NCBI RefSeq assembly: GCF_016937615.1
Contig: NZ_JAFHKI010000016.1
Span: 62,001 to 126,000, forward strand
Length of the DNA stretch: 64,000 nucleotides
Reading direction: 5' to 3'
Source of the DNA: Pseudomonas lactucae
GTDB lineage: Bacteria > Pseudomonadota > Gammaproteobacteria > Pseudomonadales > Pseudomonadaceae
Below the pieces are notes generated by a model. The model did no database searches. It worked only from the letters and a program-made list of their open reading frames with translations, and was not told the origin of the DNA. The first letter of the stretch is position 1. Each line of letters begins with the position of its first letter. The position numbers were made by a program, and so were the translations under genes. This document shows positions 47,162 to 55,196 of the stretch, piece after piece.

Positions 47162-48268
47162 ATGAATAAGCTGTTTGCTCCTTACGATCTAGCCGGCCTG
47201 GCATTGGCCAACCGCGTGGTGATGGCGCCGATGACCCGCACGCGCACTCCGGAAAACATTCCCGGCGATTTGACCGTGCTCTATTACGCACAGCGTGCTT
47301 CGGCCGGCTTGATCATCACCGAAGGTTTGCCGGTGTCGGAAGAAGCCCGTGGCTATCTGTATACCCCGGGCCTCTACACCGATGAGCAAACCGCAGGCTG
47401 GCGCAAAGTCACGGATGCGGTGCACGCTGAAGGTGGCAAGATTTTCGCCCAACTGTGGCACGTCGGCCGCCTGTCACATGTGTCGCTCCAACCGGGCAAC
47501 GCGGCGCCCGTTTCGTCGGGCACCGTTCCCGCCACCACGACCATGGTTTACGCCTGGGTCGAACCTGGCAAAGAAGGCCCGGTGCTGCCAAGTGCACCGC
47601 GCGCCCTGACAACCGATGAAGTCCAGCGCGTTATCCAGGATTTTGTCGCATCTGCACGCAGGGCGATGGATGCAGGCTTCGATGGCGTCGAGGTGATGGC
47701 GGCCAATGCGTTCCTGTTCGATCAGTTCCTGAGTAGCAAACTGAACACGCGCACTGACCAATACGGTGGCTCCATCGCCAATCGCCAGCGCCTACTGTTG
47801 GAGACCGTCGATGCACTGGCCGCCGAAATCGGCGCAGAGAAAGTCGGTGTACGGGTTTCACCCTTCGGTCGGATCTACGACATGGAGGCCTTTGACGGCG
47901 AGGCCGAGGCCTGGATGAGCGTGGGGTCGGCGTTGAACGAACGCGATCTGGCGTACGTGCACCTTAACTACCAGACGACCATTTCCGCTGCCAGTACACC
48001 TGAAGGCTTCGGCGCAGCATTCCGCGAGACTTATCGCGGCACCCTCATCGGCGCCGGCGGCTTTACCCAGGACCTCGCCGACCAGGAGTTGGAAAAGGGC
48101 GAACTCGACCTGATCGCCTTCGGCACTGCCTTCATTTCCAACCCGGACCTGGTGGCACGTATGAAGAACGGCTGGCCGCTGGCCAAACCGGATCCCTCCA
48201 CATTCTACGGCGTCATCGGCGCCAAAGGTTACACGGATTATCCGGAATACGCGCAAACCCAGGCTTGA
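47162..48268 (+). CDS. Old Yellow Enzyme (NemA-like flavin oxidoreductase) with a non-canonical active site
   Basis: 368 residues, full OYE length, TIM-barrel FMN enzyme. Start LFAPYDLAGLALANRVVMAP, FMN-site sequences FAQLWHVGR and SSKLNTRTDQYGGSIANR. In normal members the substrate site reads H-x-x-N-G-Y; here it reads VMAANAFLFDQF, so Met179 replaces His, Asn182 is kept, and Phe184 replaces the proton-donating Tyr. Classical OYEs reduce activated alkenes, N-ethylmaleimide and nitro-esters. This member may reduce quinones or other electrophiles without needing that proton donor. The placement among NemR-type regulators supports an electrophile role. Confidence 0.85.
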   Translation: MNKLFAPYDLAGLALANRVVMAPMTRTRTPENIPGDLTVLYYAQRASAGLIITEGLPVSEEARGYLYTPGLYTDEQTAGWRKVTDAVHAEGGKIFAQLWHVGRLSHVSLQPGNAAPVSSGTVPATTTMVYAWVEPGKEGPVLPSAPRALTTDEVQRVIQDFVASARRAMDAGFDGVEVMAANAFLFDQFLSSKLNTRTDQYGGSIANRQRLLLETVDALAAEIGAEKVGVRVSPFGRIYDMEAFDGEAEAWMSVGSALNERDLAYVHLNYQTTISAASTPEGFGAAFRETYRGTLIGAGGFTQDLADQELEKGELDLIAFGTAFISNPDLVARMKNGWPLAKPDPSTFYGVIGAKGYTDYPEYAQTQA

Positions 48269-48296
48269 TCTCACTTCCAACCCCAAGGAGCACACC

Positions 48297-48515
48297 ATGC
48301 CACTCGTTACCATCAAAGGCATTGAAGGCGTTTTTACCGATGAACAGAAAGCTGAGGTCATTCGCAAAGTGACCGACGCCATGGTCTCGGTGGAGGGTGA
48401 AAACATGCGCGCCCTCACCTGGGTCATCTTCGAAGAGGTCAAGAGCGGAGATTGGGGTATTGCCGGCAACCCCATCACGGCTCAGGAAGTCTTGAAGCTG
48501 CAAGCCGGTCAATAA
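48297..48515 (+). CDS. Tautomerase-family (4-oxalocrotonate tautomerase-like) protein
   Basis: 72 residues starting MPLVTIKGIEGVFT; Pro1 after removal of Met is the catalytic base of the family. CAAGGAG lies upstream. It matches a single 4-OT module. Such proteins tautomerise or hydrate small unsaturated carbonyl compounds. It ends the AhpD-OYE-tautomerase unit and is followed by a strong terminator. Confidence 0.85.
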   Translation: MPLVTIKGIEGVFTDEQKAEVIRKVTDAMVSVEGENMRALTWVIFEEVKSGDWGIAGNPITAQEVLKLQAGQ

Positions 48516-48538
48516 GCGGTTTTAGTTTTAAACTCCAC

Positions 48539-48584
48539 AACTCCCGCGCTGAGCACTCCCTATGCTCAGCGGCCGGGAGTTTTT
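48539..48584 (+). terminator. Intrinsic terminator after the tautomerase gene
   Basis: AACTCCCGCGCTGAGC pairs with GCTCAGCGGCCGGGAGTT around a 9-nt loop, followed by T5. It separates the AhpD-OYE-tautomerase unit from kefFC, so kefFC either has its own promoter in 48515-48624 or depends on read-through. Confidence 0.85.
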
Positions 48585-48624
48585 CCGTTCTGAAGGAACA
48601 GCACATTTGTCGGAGTGTACCTCC

Positions 48625-49146
48625 ATGATTCTGATTATTTTCGCCCACCCCTACCCCGATAAATCCAAGGTTAACCAACTGATGCTCAAGTTGGCCGCCA
48701 ATAATTCGGATGTCACCATTCGCTCGCTGTACGACCTGTACCCCGATTTCAATATTGACGTCGAGGCTGAACAAAAGACCGTAGAACAGGCACAACTGCT
48801 GGTGCTGCAACACCCTCTTTACTGGTACAGCTACCCTCCACTGTTGAAGCTGTGGATCGACAAGGTCCTCACCCAAGGCTGGGCCTATGGCAAAGGCGCT
48901 ACCGGGCTAAAAGACAAAAGCATGCTCTGGGCCGTAACCACCGGCGGCGATCATGATCATTTCGACCTCGGTGATCACCCAGGCTTTGCCGTGCTGGCTC
49001 AGCCGCTGCATGCCACCGCGAGCTACTGCCAGATGCGTTGGTTGGCGCCGGTGGTAATACACGGCGCATACGGTGCCGACCAAAACGGCCTGCTCTCTCA
49101 AATACGCCGATACGGCGCCCGCCTGGCTTCTTGGAAGGAAGATTGA
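48625..49146 (+). CDS. kefF: KefF-type NAD(P)H oxidoreductase, ancillary subunit of KefC
   Basis: 173 residues from ATG 48625. The flavodoxin-like sequence agrees closely with E. coli KefF ([50 protein letters not shown]). KefF binds KefC and has quinone reductase activity. It precedes kefC by one base, the same order as in E. coli. Confidence 0.92.
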   Translation: MILIIFAHPYPDKSKVNQLMLKLAANNSDVTIRSLYDLYPDFNIDVEAEQKTVEQAQLLVLQHPLYWYSYPPLLKLWIDKVLTQGWAYGKGATGLKDKSMLWAVTTGGDHDHFDLGDHPGFAVLAQPLHATASYCQMRWLAPVVIHGAYGADQNGLLSQIRRYGARLASWKED

Positions 49147-49147
49147 T

Positions 49148-50977
49148 ATGGAGACTCACAGCCTGATTGAAATGCTTATCTACCTGGGCTCCGCTGCGTT
49201 GATTGTGCCTATCGCCGTGCGATTGGGACTGGGCCCGGTGCTGGGTTATCTGCTGGCCGGCTGCCTGATCGGCCCTTGGGGCCTGAAGCTGGTCACGGAT
49301 GTGCAATCCATCCTGCACTTCGCTGAAATCGGCGTGGTGCTGATGCTATTTATCATTGGTCTGGAGCTCGACCCCAAGCGCCTCTGGGCGATGCGTCGGA
49401 TGGTCTTTGGGGGTGGCGCCTTGCAGATGCTGGTCTGTGGCGCGGCGATTGCCTTGTTTTGCGCAGCCCTGGGCTTGAACTGGAGCGCCGCTTTGTTGGT
49501 GGGGCTGACGCTGAGTCTGTCGTCCACTGCGATCGCCATGCAGGCCATGAACGAACGTAACATGACGCCCACCGCAGTGGGCCGCAGCAGCTTTGCCGTA
49601 CTACTGTTTCAAGACATCGCGGCGATTCCGCTGGTGGCCATGATCCCGCTGCTGGCCGCCAATGGCGGCACACCTTCCGGTGCCGAGCTGCTGCTGTCCA
49701 TCGCAAAGATCGTCGGGGCGATTGTGGCAGTGGTACTCCTGGGGCAATACGTCTCCCGCCCAGTGCTGCGTTTCGTCGCACGCTCGGGGTTGCGTGAAAT
49801 CTTCAGTGCGGTGGCTTTGTTTCTGGTATTCGGATTCGGCTTGCTATTGGAAGAGGCCGGTCTGTCCATGGCCATGGGTGCCTTTCTGGCCGGCGTGCTG
49901 CTGGCCAGTTCAGAATACCGGCATGCCCTGGAAAGTGATATCGAACCCTTCAAGGGGCTATTGCTCGGGCTGTTCTTTATCGGCGTCGGCATGTCGATCG
50001 ACTTCGGCACGCTGATCCATTCACCGCTGACCGTGATTACGCTGACCCTTGGTTTTATCGTCATCAAACTGCTGATGATTAAATTCCTGGGACGCTTTCT
50101 GAATGTCCCTGCAGAGCAACGATCCTGGCAGGCCGTGTTTCTCGGCCAGGGCAGTGAGTTCGCCTTCGTGGTTTTCGGCGCGGCTACCGTGGCGGGCGTC
50201 TTGGTCGACCCGTGGGGCAAAAGCCTGACCCTGGCGGTGGCGTTGTCCATGTGCGTCACACCGCTGCTGATCATTGTGCTCAACCGCCTGGAATCGGCGA
50301 ACAAAGGCAACGATCAGCCGGCGGACACCATCGACCAGCACAATCCTCGCGTGATCATTGCGGGTTTTGGTCGCTTCGGCCAGGTCGCGGGGCGTCTCTT
50401 GATGTCGTGCGGGTTTGAAGTCGTCGTGCTCGATCACGATCCCGACCACATTGAAACGTTACGCAAATTTGGGGTCAAGGTGTTTTACGGGGACGCAACA
50501 CGCCTCGATTTATTGCATGCCGCTGGAGCCGACCAGGCCTTGGTGCTGATCAACGCGATTGACGACACGGACGACAACCTGACGCTGACCCGGTTGGCCC
50601 AGGAGCATTTCCCGTCCTTGAAACTGGTGGTGCGCGCCCGCGACATGGGACACATAATTATGTTGCGCCGGATGGGTATCGGAGCGGTCGAGCGGGAAAC
50701 CTTCGAGAGCGCGCTGGCGCTGGGACGCAGAGCGCTGGAACAACTGGGTGTGGGGCGTTACGAAGCCCGTGAGCGCGCGGATCGGTTTCGCCGCCTGAAT
50801 CTGGCGATGCTTGAGGAAATGGCCGCGCAACCGCAAGAAGACACCGAGTACCAATATGATGCTTATAAACGCGCCAATGCGATGCTGACGGACATCTTCA
50901 ATGAGGACCGCGCCCATCCTATCGATAACGGGCCTGGCAAGCCCCAATCGGCAACGCGAGCACACCAGGCGGACTAG
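49148..50977 (+). CDS. kefC: Glutathione-gated potassium/proton antiporter KefC
   Basis: 609 residues from ATG 49148 (GGAAGG upstream). An N-terminal CPA2 antiporter domain of about thirteen helices includes the regulatory loop [20 protein letters not shown], and a C-terminal Rossmann RCK domain begins [17 protein letters not shown]. Glutathione holds the channel closed, while glutathione S-conjugates open it; the resulting acidification protects against electrophiles. The combination with gor, OYE and KefF makes electrophile defence the natural reading of this region. Confidence 0.93.
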   Translation: METHSLIEMLIYLGSAALIVPIAVRLGLGPVLGYLLAGCLIGPWGLKLVTDVQSILHFAEIGVVLMLFIIGLELDPKRLWAMRRMVFGGGALQMLVCGAAIALFCAALGLNWSAALLVGLTLSLSSTAIAMQAMNERNMTPTAVGRSSFAVLLFQDIAAIPLVAMIPLLAANGGTPSGAELLLSIAKIVGAIVAVVLLGQYVSRPVLRFVARSGLREIFSAVALFLVFGFGLLLEEAGLSMAMGAFLAGVLLASSEYRHALESDIEPFKGLLLGLFFIGVGMSIDFGTLIHSPLTVITLTLGFIVIKLLMIKFLGRFLNVPAEQRSWQAVFLGQGSEFAFVVFGAATVAGVLVDPWGKSLTLAVALSMCVTPLLIIVLNRLESANKGNDQPADTIDQHNPRVIIAGFGRFGQVAGRLLMSCGFEVVVLDHDPDHIETLRKFGVKVFYGDATRLDLLHAAGADQALVLINAIDDTDDNLTLTRLAQEHFPSLKLVVRARDMGHIIMLRRMGIGAVERETFESALALGRRALEQLGVGRYEARERADRFRRLNLAMLEEMAAQPQEDTEYQYDAYKRANAMLTDIFNEDRAHPIDNGPGKPQSATRAHQAD

Positions 50978-50983
50978 ACTCGA

Positions 50984-51313
50984 TCAGCGAGCCTCTTCCA
51001 GCTCCGCCAGTACGGCTTTCTTCAGGGCGGCGACTGAACGTGAGCCAGGCATGACGCGCAGCAACCGTCCCTGGTGAAACACCGCCAGGGACGGTACGGC
51101 GCGAATGCCATACATCTGCGCGATGGTGGGCGAGACGGCGACGTCGACTTTCCCAAAGGCAGCCAGGGCGTGGAGCTTGTCTTCCAGCGCATGGAATACA
51201 GACTTCATCTCCTGGCACGGCTTGCACCAAGACGCCGAAAACAACACAACACTGCTGCCTTTGGCAACAAAGCGAGCGAACTGTGGGGCACTCAATTCAA
51301 CGATACGGTTCAT
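50984..51313 (-). CDS. Thioredoxin-family protein with WCKPC active site
   Basis: 109 residues from ATG 51313. The active site is SASWCKPCQEM (Cys30, Cys33), with Lys in place of the usual Gly, and the cis-proline is in RAVPSLAVF. It reduces protein disulphides in the cytoplasm; there is no signal peptide. Last gene of the osmC-sdr-tetR-frnE-trx run, convergent with kefC (6-bp gap). Confidence 0.85.
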   Translation of the reverse strand: MNRIVELSAPQFARFVAKGSSVVLFSASWCKPCQEMKSVFHALEDKLHALAAFGKVDVAVSPTIAQMYGIRAVPSLAVFHQGRLLRVMPGSRSVAALKKAVLAELEEAR

Positions 51314-51362
51314 CAGCACCTCATTGAGCGCTACCTCTTGTGAGGCCGCGCCACGTTGCCAG

Positions 51363-52063
51363 TCAAATTTTGCAGCCGTCGATGCCGCAGACCTGGCCAA
51401 TAAACGCGCCCTCATCGACCCGTGCCTTCTCCTGCATCTTGTTCAGCGCCTCAAGGAACGCCGCCTCAGGCTGAGCGCCGGCGACAGTGAACGCGCTATT
51501 AAAGACAAACAACGGCACGCCAGAGCCCAATTGCGCGGCGAAATGTTCGTCCTCTTCCATCTCTACGCGCAGTTCAGGCGACGACCACGCTTGTTCGATT
51601 GACTCATCCGATACACCCGCCGCTTTGGCAATGGCCGCCAGGCTGGTGCGATCGAACAATGACTTGCCGTACGTAGTGCTCTGTTCATACAGCTTCTCTA
51701 CGAGCCGCTTTTTCACCACGGGGTCCTGTACCGACTTGACCAGAATGTGGGCGTCAGCGGTATCGCCGAACAACATGGTGCCAAAACGATATTCCAACCC
51801 GTCGGACCGTCCGTATTTGGTGACGGTATCCATCATCGCATCGGCGGAATGAGGATTGCCGAGCTTGCGCTTGAGCGCCGCGACCATGGGCTCCGGGGCC
51901 TGATTGGCGGCTAGACGATAAGCTCTGACATTGACTTGAACACTGTCCTTGTCGGAGAACTGTGCTCCAGCGCTTTTTCAAAACGGCGCTTGGCAATCCA
52001 GCACCAGGGGCAAACGAAGTCGGACCAGATATCGACGACGTACTTTTTCGTAGGGGTTTGCAT
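51363..52063 (-). pseudogene. FrnE/DsbA-family thiol oxidoreductase, frameshifted
   Basis: The gene starts at ATG 52063 (AGGAT upstream) with YVVDIWSDFVCPWCWIAKRR, carrying the CPWC redox motif. After EKALEHS the frame breaks. One extra T in the TT run near 51959 restores FSDKDSVQVNVRAYRLAANQ, then APEPMVAALKRKLG and the remaining helical domain to 51363. Restored length is about 233 residues, normal for FrnE. As read, the CPWC half ends early and the rest lacks the redox site. It abuts tetR B (3-bp gap). Confidence 0.8.
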
Positions 52064-52066
52064 AAG

Positions 52067-52657
52067 TCATCCTGCACAAATAAGTGAAGACCGCGTTGCA
52101 AGTGTTTCAAGTAAATGGTTGAAACCCGACAAGGGATCGTTTGATCCGCTCAATGCCCAATTAATGAGGCTGGCGCCCTCAAGCGCTCCCAGCAACATAG
52201 CGGCGTAGACCTCCAGAGGTTTATCCAGCACCCAGTGATGCTGGCGGGCGGCATCACTGAGCGTGCCTTGCAGCCAATGGAGTTGAGACTCGAAGAAGCA
52301 CCGAGTGAGCCCCTGCAGAGACAGCGGCAATACCGCCATTTCCGCGGCCAATGCGCCGCACAGCGGCAAAAGCCCCTCGTTGGCGCTGATCACGAAAAGC
52401 TGAGAAAAACCACGCAGTCGCAACAGCGGATCGGCATGCATGGCCTCAATCGCGACCAGCGTCTCTTCAAAGCGCTGGATGTAGTCCTTGATCAGCTCTG
52501 CCCCCAGGCACTCCTTGGTGGGAAAGTGATGGTGAATACTGGCCTTGCGGATGCCGATCTGCGCCGCAAGATCGGCATAGCTGAACGCTGAATAGCCTTT
52601 GGAACGCATGTGTATCTGCGCGGCATTCAACAGCGCGGCTTTTGTCGTCACAGACAT
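52067..52657 (-). CDS. TetR-family regulator B of a three-paralogue set
   Basis: 196 residues. The helix-turn-helix has GYSAFSYADLA and RKASIHHHFPTKECL. The shared cysteine is Cys100 in LLPLCGALAAEM. It has more cysteines than the other two paralogues (KECLG, LTRCF, LICAG). It lies within the osmC-sdr-tetR-frnE-trx run, so it probably controls its own operon from the palindrome at 54181. Confidence 0.87.
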   Translation of the reverse strand: MSVTTKAALLNAAQIHMRSKGYSAFSYADLAAQIGIRKASIHHHFPTKECLGAELIKDYIQRFEETLVAIEAMHADPLLRLRGFSQLFVISANEGLLPLCGALAAEMAVLPLSLQGLTRCFFESQLHWLQGTLSDAARQHHWVLDKPLEVYAAMLLGALEGASLINWALSGSNDPLSGFNHLLETLATRSSLICAG

Positions 52658-52708
52658 TCGAGCCTCCAGCGGCCAGCGTTCAGCCCTTGATCATCGGCTA
52701 AGGGGTAT

Positions 52709-53482
52709 TCAGGCGCGCACGGCCATGACACCGGCGTCCACGTCCCAGATGGCACCGGTCACCCAAGAGGTTTTGTCCGACAGCAGGAACAGGATCGTGT
52801 TGGCCACGTCTTCCGGCACGCCGACGCGTCCCAGCGGGTGGAAGGCGTTAAGCGATTTCATTGCTTCCGGGATCGCGTCCTTGTCCATGAAGCCTTCGTA
52901 AATCGAGGTGTGTACGATGCCAGGGGAAACCGCATTGACACGAATACCCGAATGCGCCAATTCAATCGCCAAGTTACGTGTCAGCGCATGCAAACCGGCC
53001 TTGGCCATGGAGTAGGCAGAGGCCGGCGAGCCGGCCAGCGCAGCCTGAGCGCCGATGGAACCGACATTGACAATCGAACCTTCACGCTTGGCGGCGAGCA
53101 TGTTCTTGACCACGGCCTGGGTGATGAAAAACGTCGAACGGTTGAGGGACATGTACATGTCATACTCGGCCGCATCATGCTCGGTGAACGGCTTGGGAAC
53201 AAAGATCCCTGCTGAGTTGACCATCAGACTGATATCGCTGTGGTTGGAATTGATGTCCTCGAGAACGCTGTGCATGCCCTCTTCGGTCATCAGGTTAGCC
53301 ACGATCACCGACACGTTACCCAGTGGGCTCAGTTCGTTACGCACCGCATCGGCCTTGTCTTGCTTGCTGCCGGTGAGCACGACACTGCCGCCCGCCTTCA
53401 GCACCATGCGGGCCGTTTCCAGGCCCATGCCGCTGGTGCCGCCGACGACCAACAATTTTTTGCCTTTAAAATAATCGTTCAT
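52709..53482 (-). CDS. Short-chain dehydrogenase/reductase
   Basis: 257 residues, classical [15 protein letters not shown] at 13-24 for cofactor binding, NSAG at 89-92, catalytic Ser142, Tyr157 and Lys161 (YSMAKAG). NAD(P)-dependent carbonyl reduction is expected; reduction of reactive aldehydes or quinones would fit this module. It lies 91 bp after osmC and 51 bp before tetR B. Confidence 0.87.
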   Translation of the reverse strand: MNDYFKGKKLLVVGGTSGMGLETARMVLKAGGSVVLTGSKQDKADAVRNELSPLGNVSVIVANLMTEEGMHSVLEDINSNHSDISLMVNSAGIFVPKPFTEHDAAEYDMYMSLNRSTFFITQAVVKNMLAAKREGSIVNVGSIGAQAALAGSPASAYSMAKAGLHALTRNLAIELAHSGIRVNAVSPGIVHTSIYEGFMDKDAIPEAMKSLNAFHPLGRVGVPEDVANTILFLLSDKTSWVTGAIWDVDAGVMAVRA

Positions 53483-53573
53483 TACAGACTCCGGATTTCA
53501 AAGTTAGTCAATGCTGCACCAGGGCAATCGTCTGCCGGTGCACGCCAAGTGTTTTTGGTTCGAAACAGGTGAA

Positions 53574-54128
53574 TCAGCCTTCACGCACTTCCAGCGTCGG
53601 TACCATACGAATGGCTTTCGAGAAGTTGGCGTAGTTCACGGAGGTTTTCAGCACGACCTTATGCAGCTCTTCAACACGCTCACGGGAGGCATCGGTGTGC
53701 AGGCGAACCACTACGCTGACTTCGTCGTAGCCAGGGTTGACGCTTTCGTCGATACCGAGGAAACCACGCAGGTCGAGGGTGCCGTCGGTTTCAATTTCCA
53801 GGCTGTGGATCTTGATGCCCATCATCGCGGCATTGGCGGCATAACCGACCGACATGCACGCGTTCAGCGCAGCCATCAGCAGCTCTTGCGGGTTGGGCGC
53901 GCTGTTCTGACCCAACAGTTCGTTTGGCTCGTCGGCGGCAATTTCGAAGTCCCGCGAATAGGTTTCGCCAGCCAGGCTGTAGCGATTGACCTTCGCGACG
54001 GAACGCGTCTGCCCCTTCCATTGGGTTTTGACATTAAAACTGGCATGACGCTTGGTCGCATCCTCGGCAACGCCTTGGGCAAACTGCTGGAGTGCGGCAA
54101 CATCGATACCGTTCAGGTTAGTGCTCAT
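53574..54128 (-). CDS. OsmC/Ohr-family peroxiredoxin-like protein
   Basis: 184 residues from ATG 54128 (AGAGGAAT upstream). OsmC fold with LLMAALNACMSVGYAANA, giving the peroxidatic Cys91. The second cysteine usual in Ohr/OsmC is not seen (the region reads KTSVNYANFS), so it would need an external thiol to recycle; thioredoxin and glutathione systems lie nearby. It is the first gene after operator copy 4 at 54181. Confidence 0.87.
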   Translation of the reverse strand: MSTNLNGIDVAALQQFAQGVAEDATKRHASFNVKTQWKGQTRSVAKVNRYSLAGETYSRDFEIAADEPNELLGQNSAPNPQELLMAALNACMSVGYAANAAMMGIKIHSLEIETDGTLDLRGFLGIDESVNPGYDEVSVVVRLHTDASRERVEELHKVVLKTSVNYANFSKAIRMVPTLEVREG

Positions 54129-54180
54129 GTGTACATTCCTCTTCGGATGGACCGGGCGTTCGGCTCGGAATGGAACAAGC

Positions 54181-54198
54181 CTACCAACTAGTAGGTAA
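54181..54198. promoter_or_regulatory. Putative TetR operator, copy 4 (before osmC)
   Basis: CTACCAACTAGTAGGTAA on the plus strand is an 18-bp palindrome with 7 of 9 pairs matching, centred on ACTAGT. It starts 53 bp upstream of osmC and shares CTACCAACT with the site at 46733. Confidence 0.65.
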
Positions 54199-54250
54199 TC
54201 AATCAAGCAATTTAACTTTCAGCCCTGTCCTTGCTGATTTTCAAACCAAA

Positions 54251-54276
54251 AAAAACCTCGAATAGTCGAGGTTTTT
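54251..54276 (-). terminator. Intrinsic terminator after tetR C
   Basis: AACCTCG-AATAGT-CGAGGTT with an A-run on one side and a T-run on the other. On the minus strand it follows the tetR C stop codon by about 15 bases. Confidence 0.85.
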
Positions 54277-54291
54277 CAACGCATTAATTTG

Positions 54292-54866
54292 TCAGTGGGG
54301 TTTAGGCAGTGTGCGCATCGCCTCCAGAATAAAGTCAAATCCGGACGACTGCTCGTACTGATCGCTCATCGCCCACGCCACAAAGCTGCCGCCTTCCAGC
54401 GTGTTCAGGATCAGCCTGGCGACCTTGTTGACGTCCAACTGCGCCTTGAGCTCCCCGTTCGACTGCCCCAGCGCGATATTGGTCTGAAGCCACTCAAGAT
54501 GTATCTCGAAAAAGTGCCGCGTCAGCTCCTGCAGGCTCTCCGGCAGTGCCATTAACTCGGCAGCCAGCGCGCCGCACAGCGGCAACAAGCCGTTTTGACT
54601 GCTCTGTGCAAACATCAGGACAAACGCGTTCAGGCGCGCGACGACATCCGTGTTCTCGTCATTGACCTGCTCCAACTGTTTCTTGAACCGGAACAGGTAG
54701 CTCTCGACGATAGCAATCGCAAGGCCTTCCTTGGTTGGAAGTGGTGATGAATACTTGCCTTCTTGATACCTATTTCAGCGGCAAGGTCAGCGTAGCTGAA
54801 GGCTGCGTAGCCCTTGGTACGCAACAGAATTTCAGCGCTGCTTAGAAGGTCGGAACGTGTACTCAT
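54292..54866 (-). pseudogene. TetR-family regulator C of a three-paralogue set, frameshifted
   Basis: The gene begins at ATG 54866 (MSTRSDLLSSAEILLRTKGY) and keeps AAFSYADLAAEIGIKKASIHHHF, then the frame breaks. Adding one C to the CC run near 54737 gives HHHFPTKEGLAIAIVESYLF and joins the second frame, which starts at QVNDENTDVV and holds the shared cysteine in LLPLCGALAAEL. Restored length is about 191 residues, and the protein is closest to paralogue A. As read only the DNA-binding domain would be made correctly. Confidence 0.8.
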
Positions 54867-54983
54867 GATGCCGCATCCAGGTTTTATCAGTCGGCCATCA
54901 TAAAACAGCCACACCGCAGTTGACAGTGCACAGTCCGGAAGCGGAACGCCCGATGCAGGCATCGGGCGTTCCGGGTCGACTTG

Positions 54984-55184
54984 TCAGCAACAGCGCGGCT
55001 GACCGTTACCACCGCCATAACGGGCTTGTTGGCGCTCGCGAAAGAACGCCTCATAGTCCATCAGTGGTTTGTCCGGGTGCTTGCTTTGCATGTGTTCAAC
55101 ATACGTATCGTAGTCAGGCATGCCGACCATCAGCCGTGCGGCCTGACCTAGGTATTTACCCAGACGGCTCAGATCATTGAACAT
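54984..55184 (-). CDS. ybdD: YbdD/YjiX family small protein
   Basis: 66 residues, [20 protein letters not shown] and then [20 protein letters not shown], the family signature; it ends in two cysteines. GGGAG precedes the start. It is found downstream of cstA-type transporters in many proteobacteria and has been linked to their function. The gap to cstA is 12 bp. Confidence 0.9.
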   Translation of the reverse strand: MFNDLSRLGKYLGQAARLMVGMPDYDTYVEHMQSKHPDKPLMDYEAFFRERQQARYGGGNGQPRCC

Positions 55185-55196
55185 GGCGCGCTCCCG

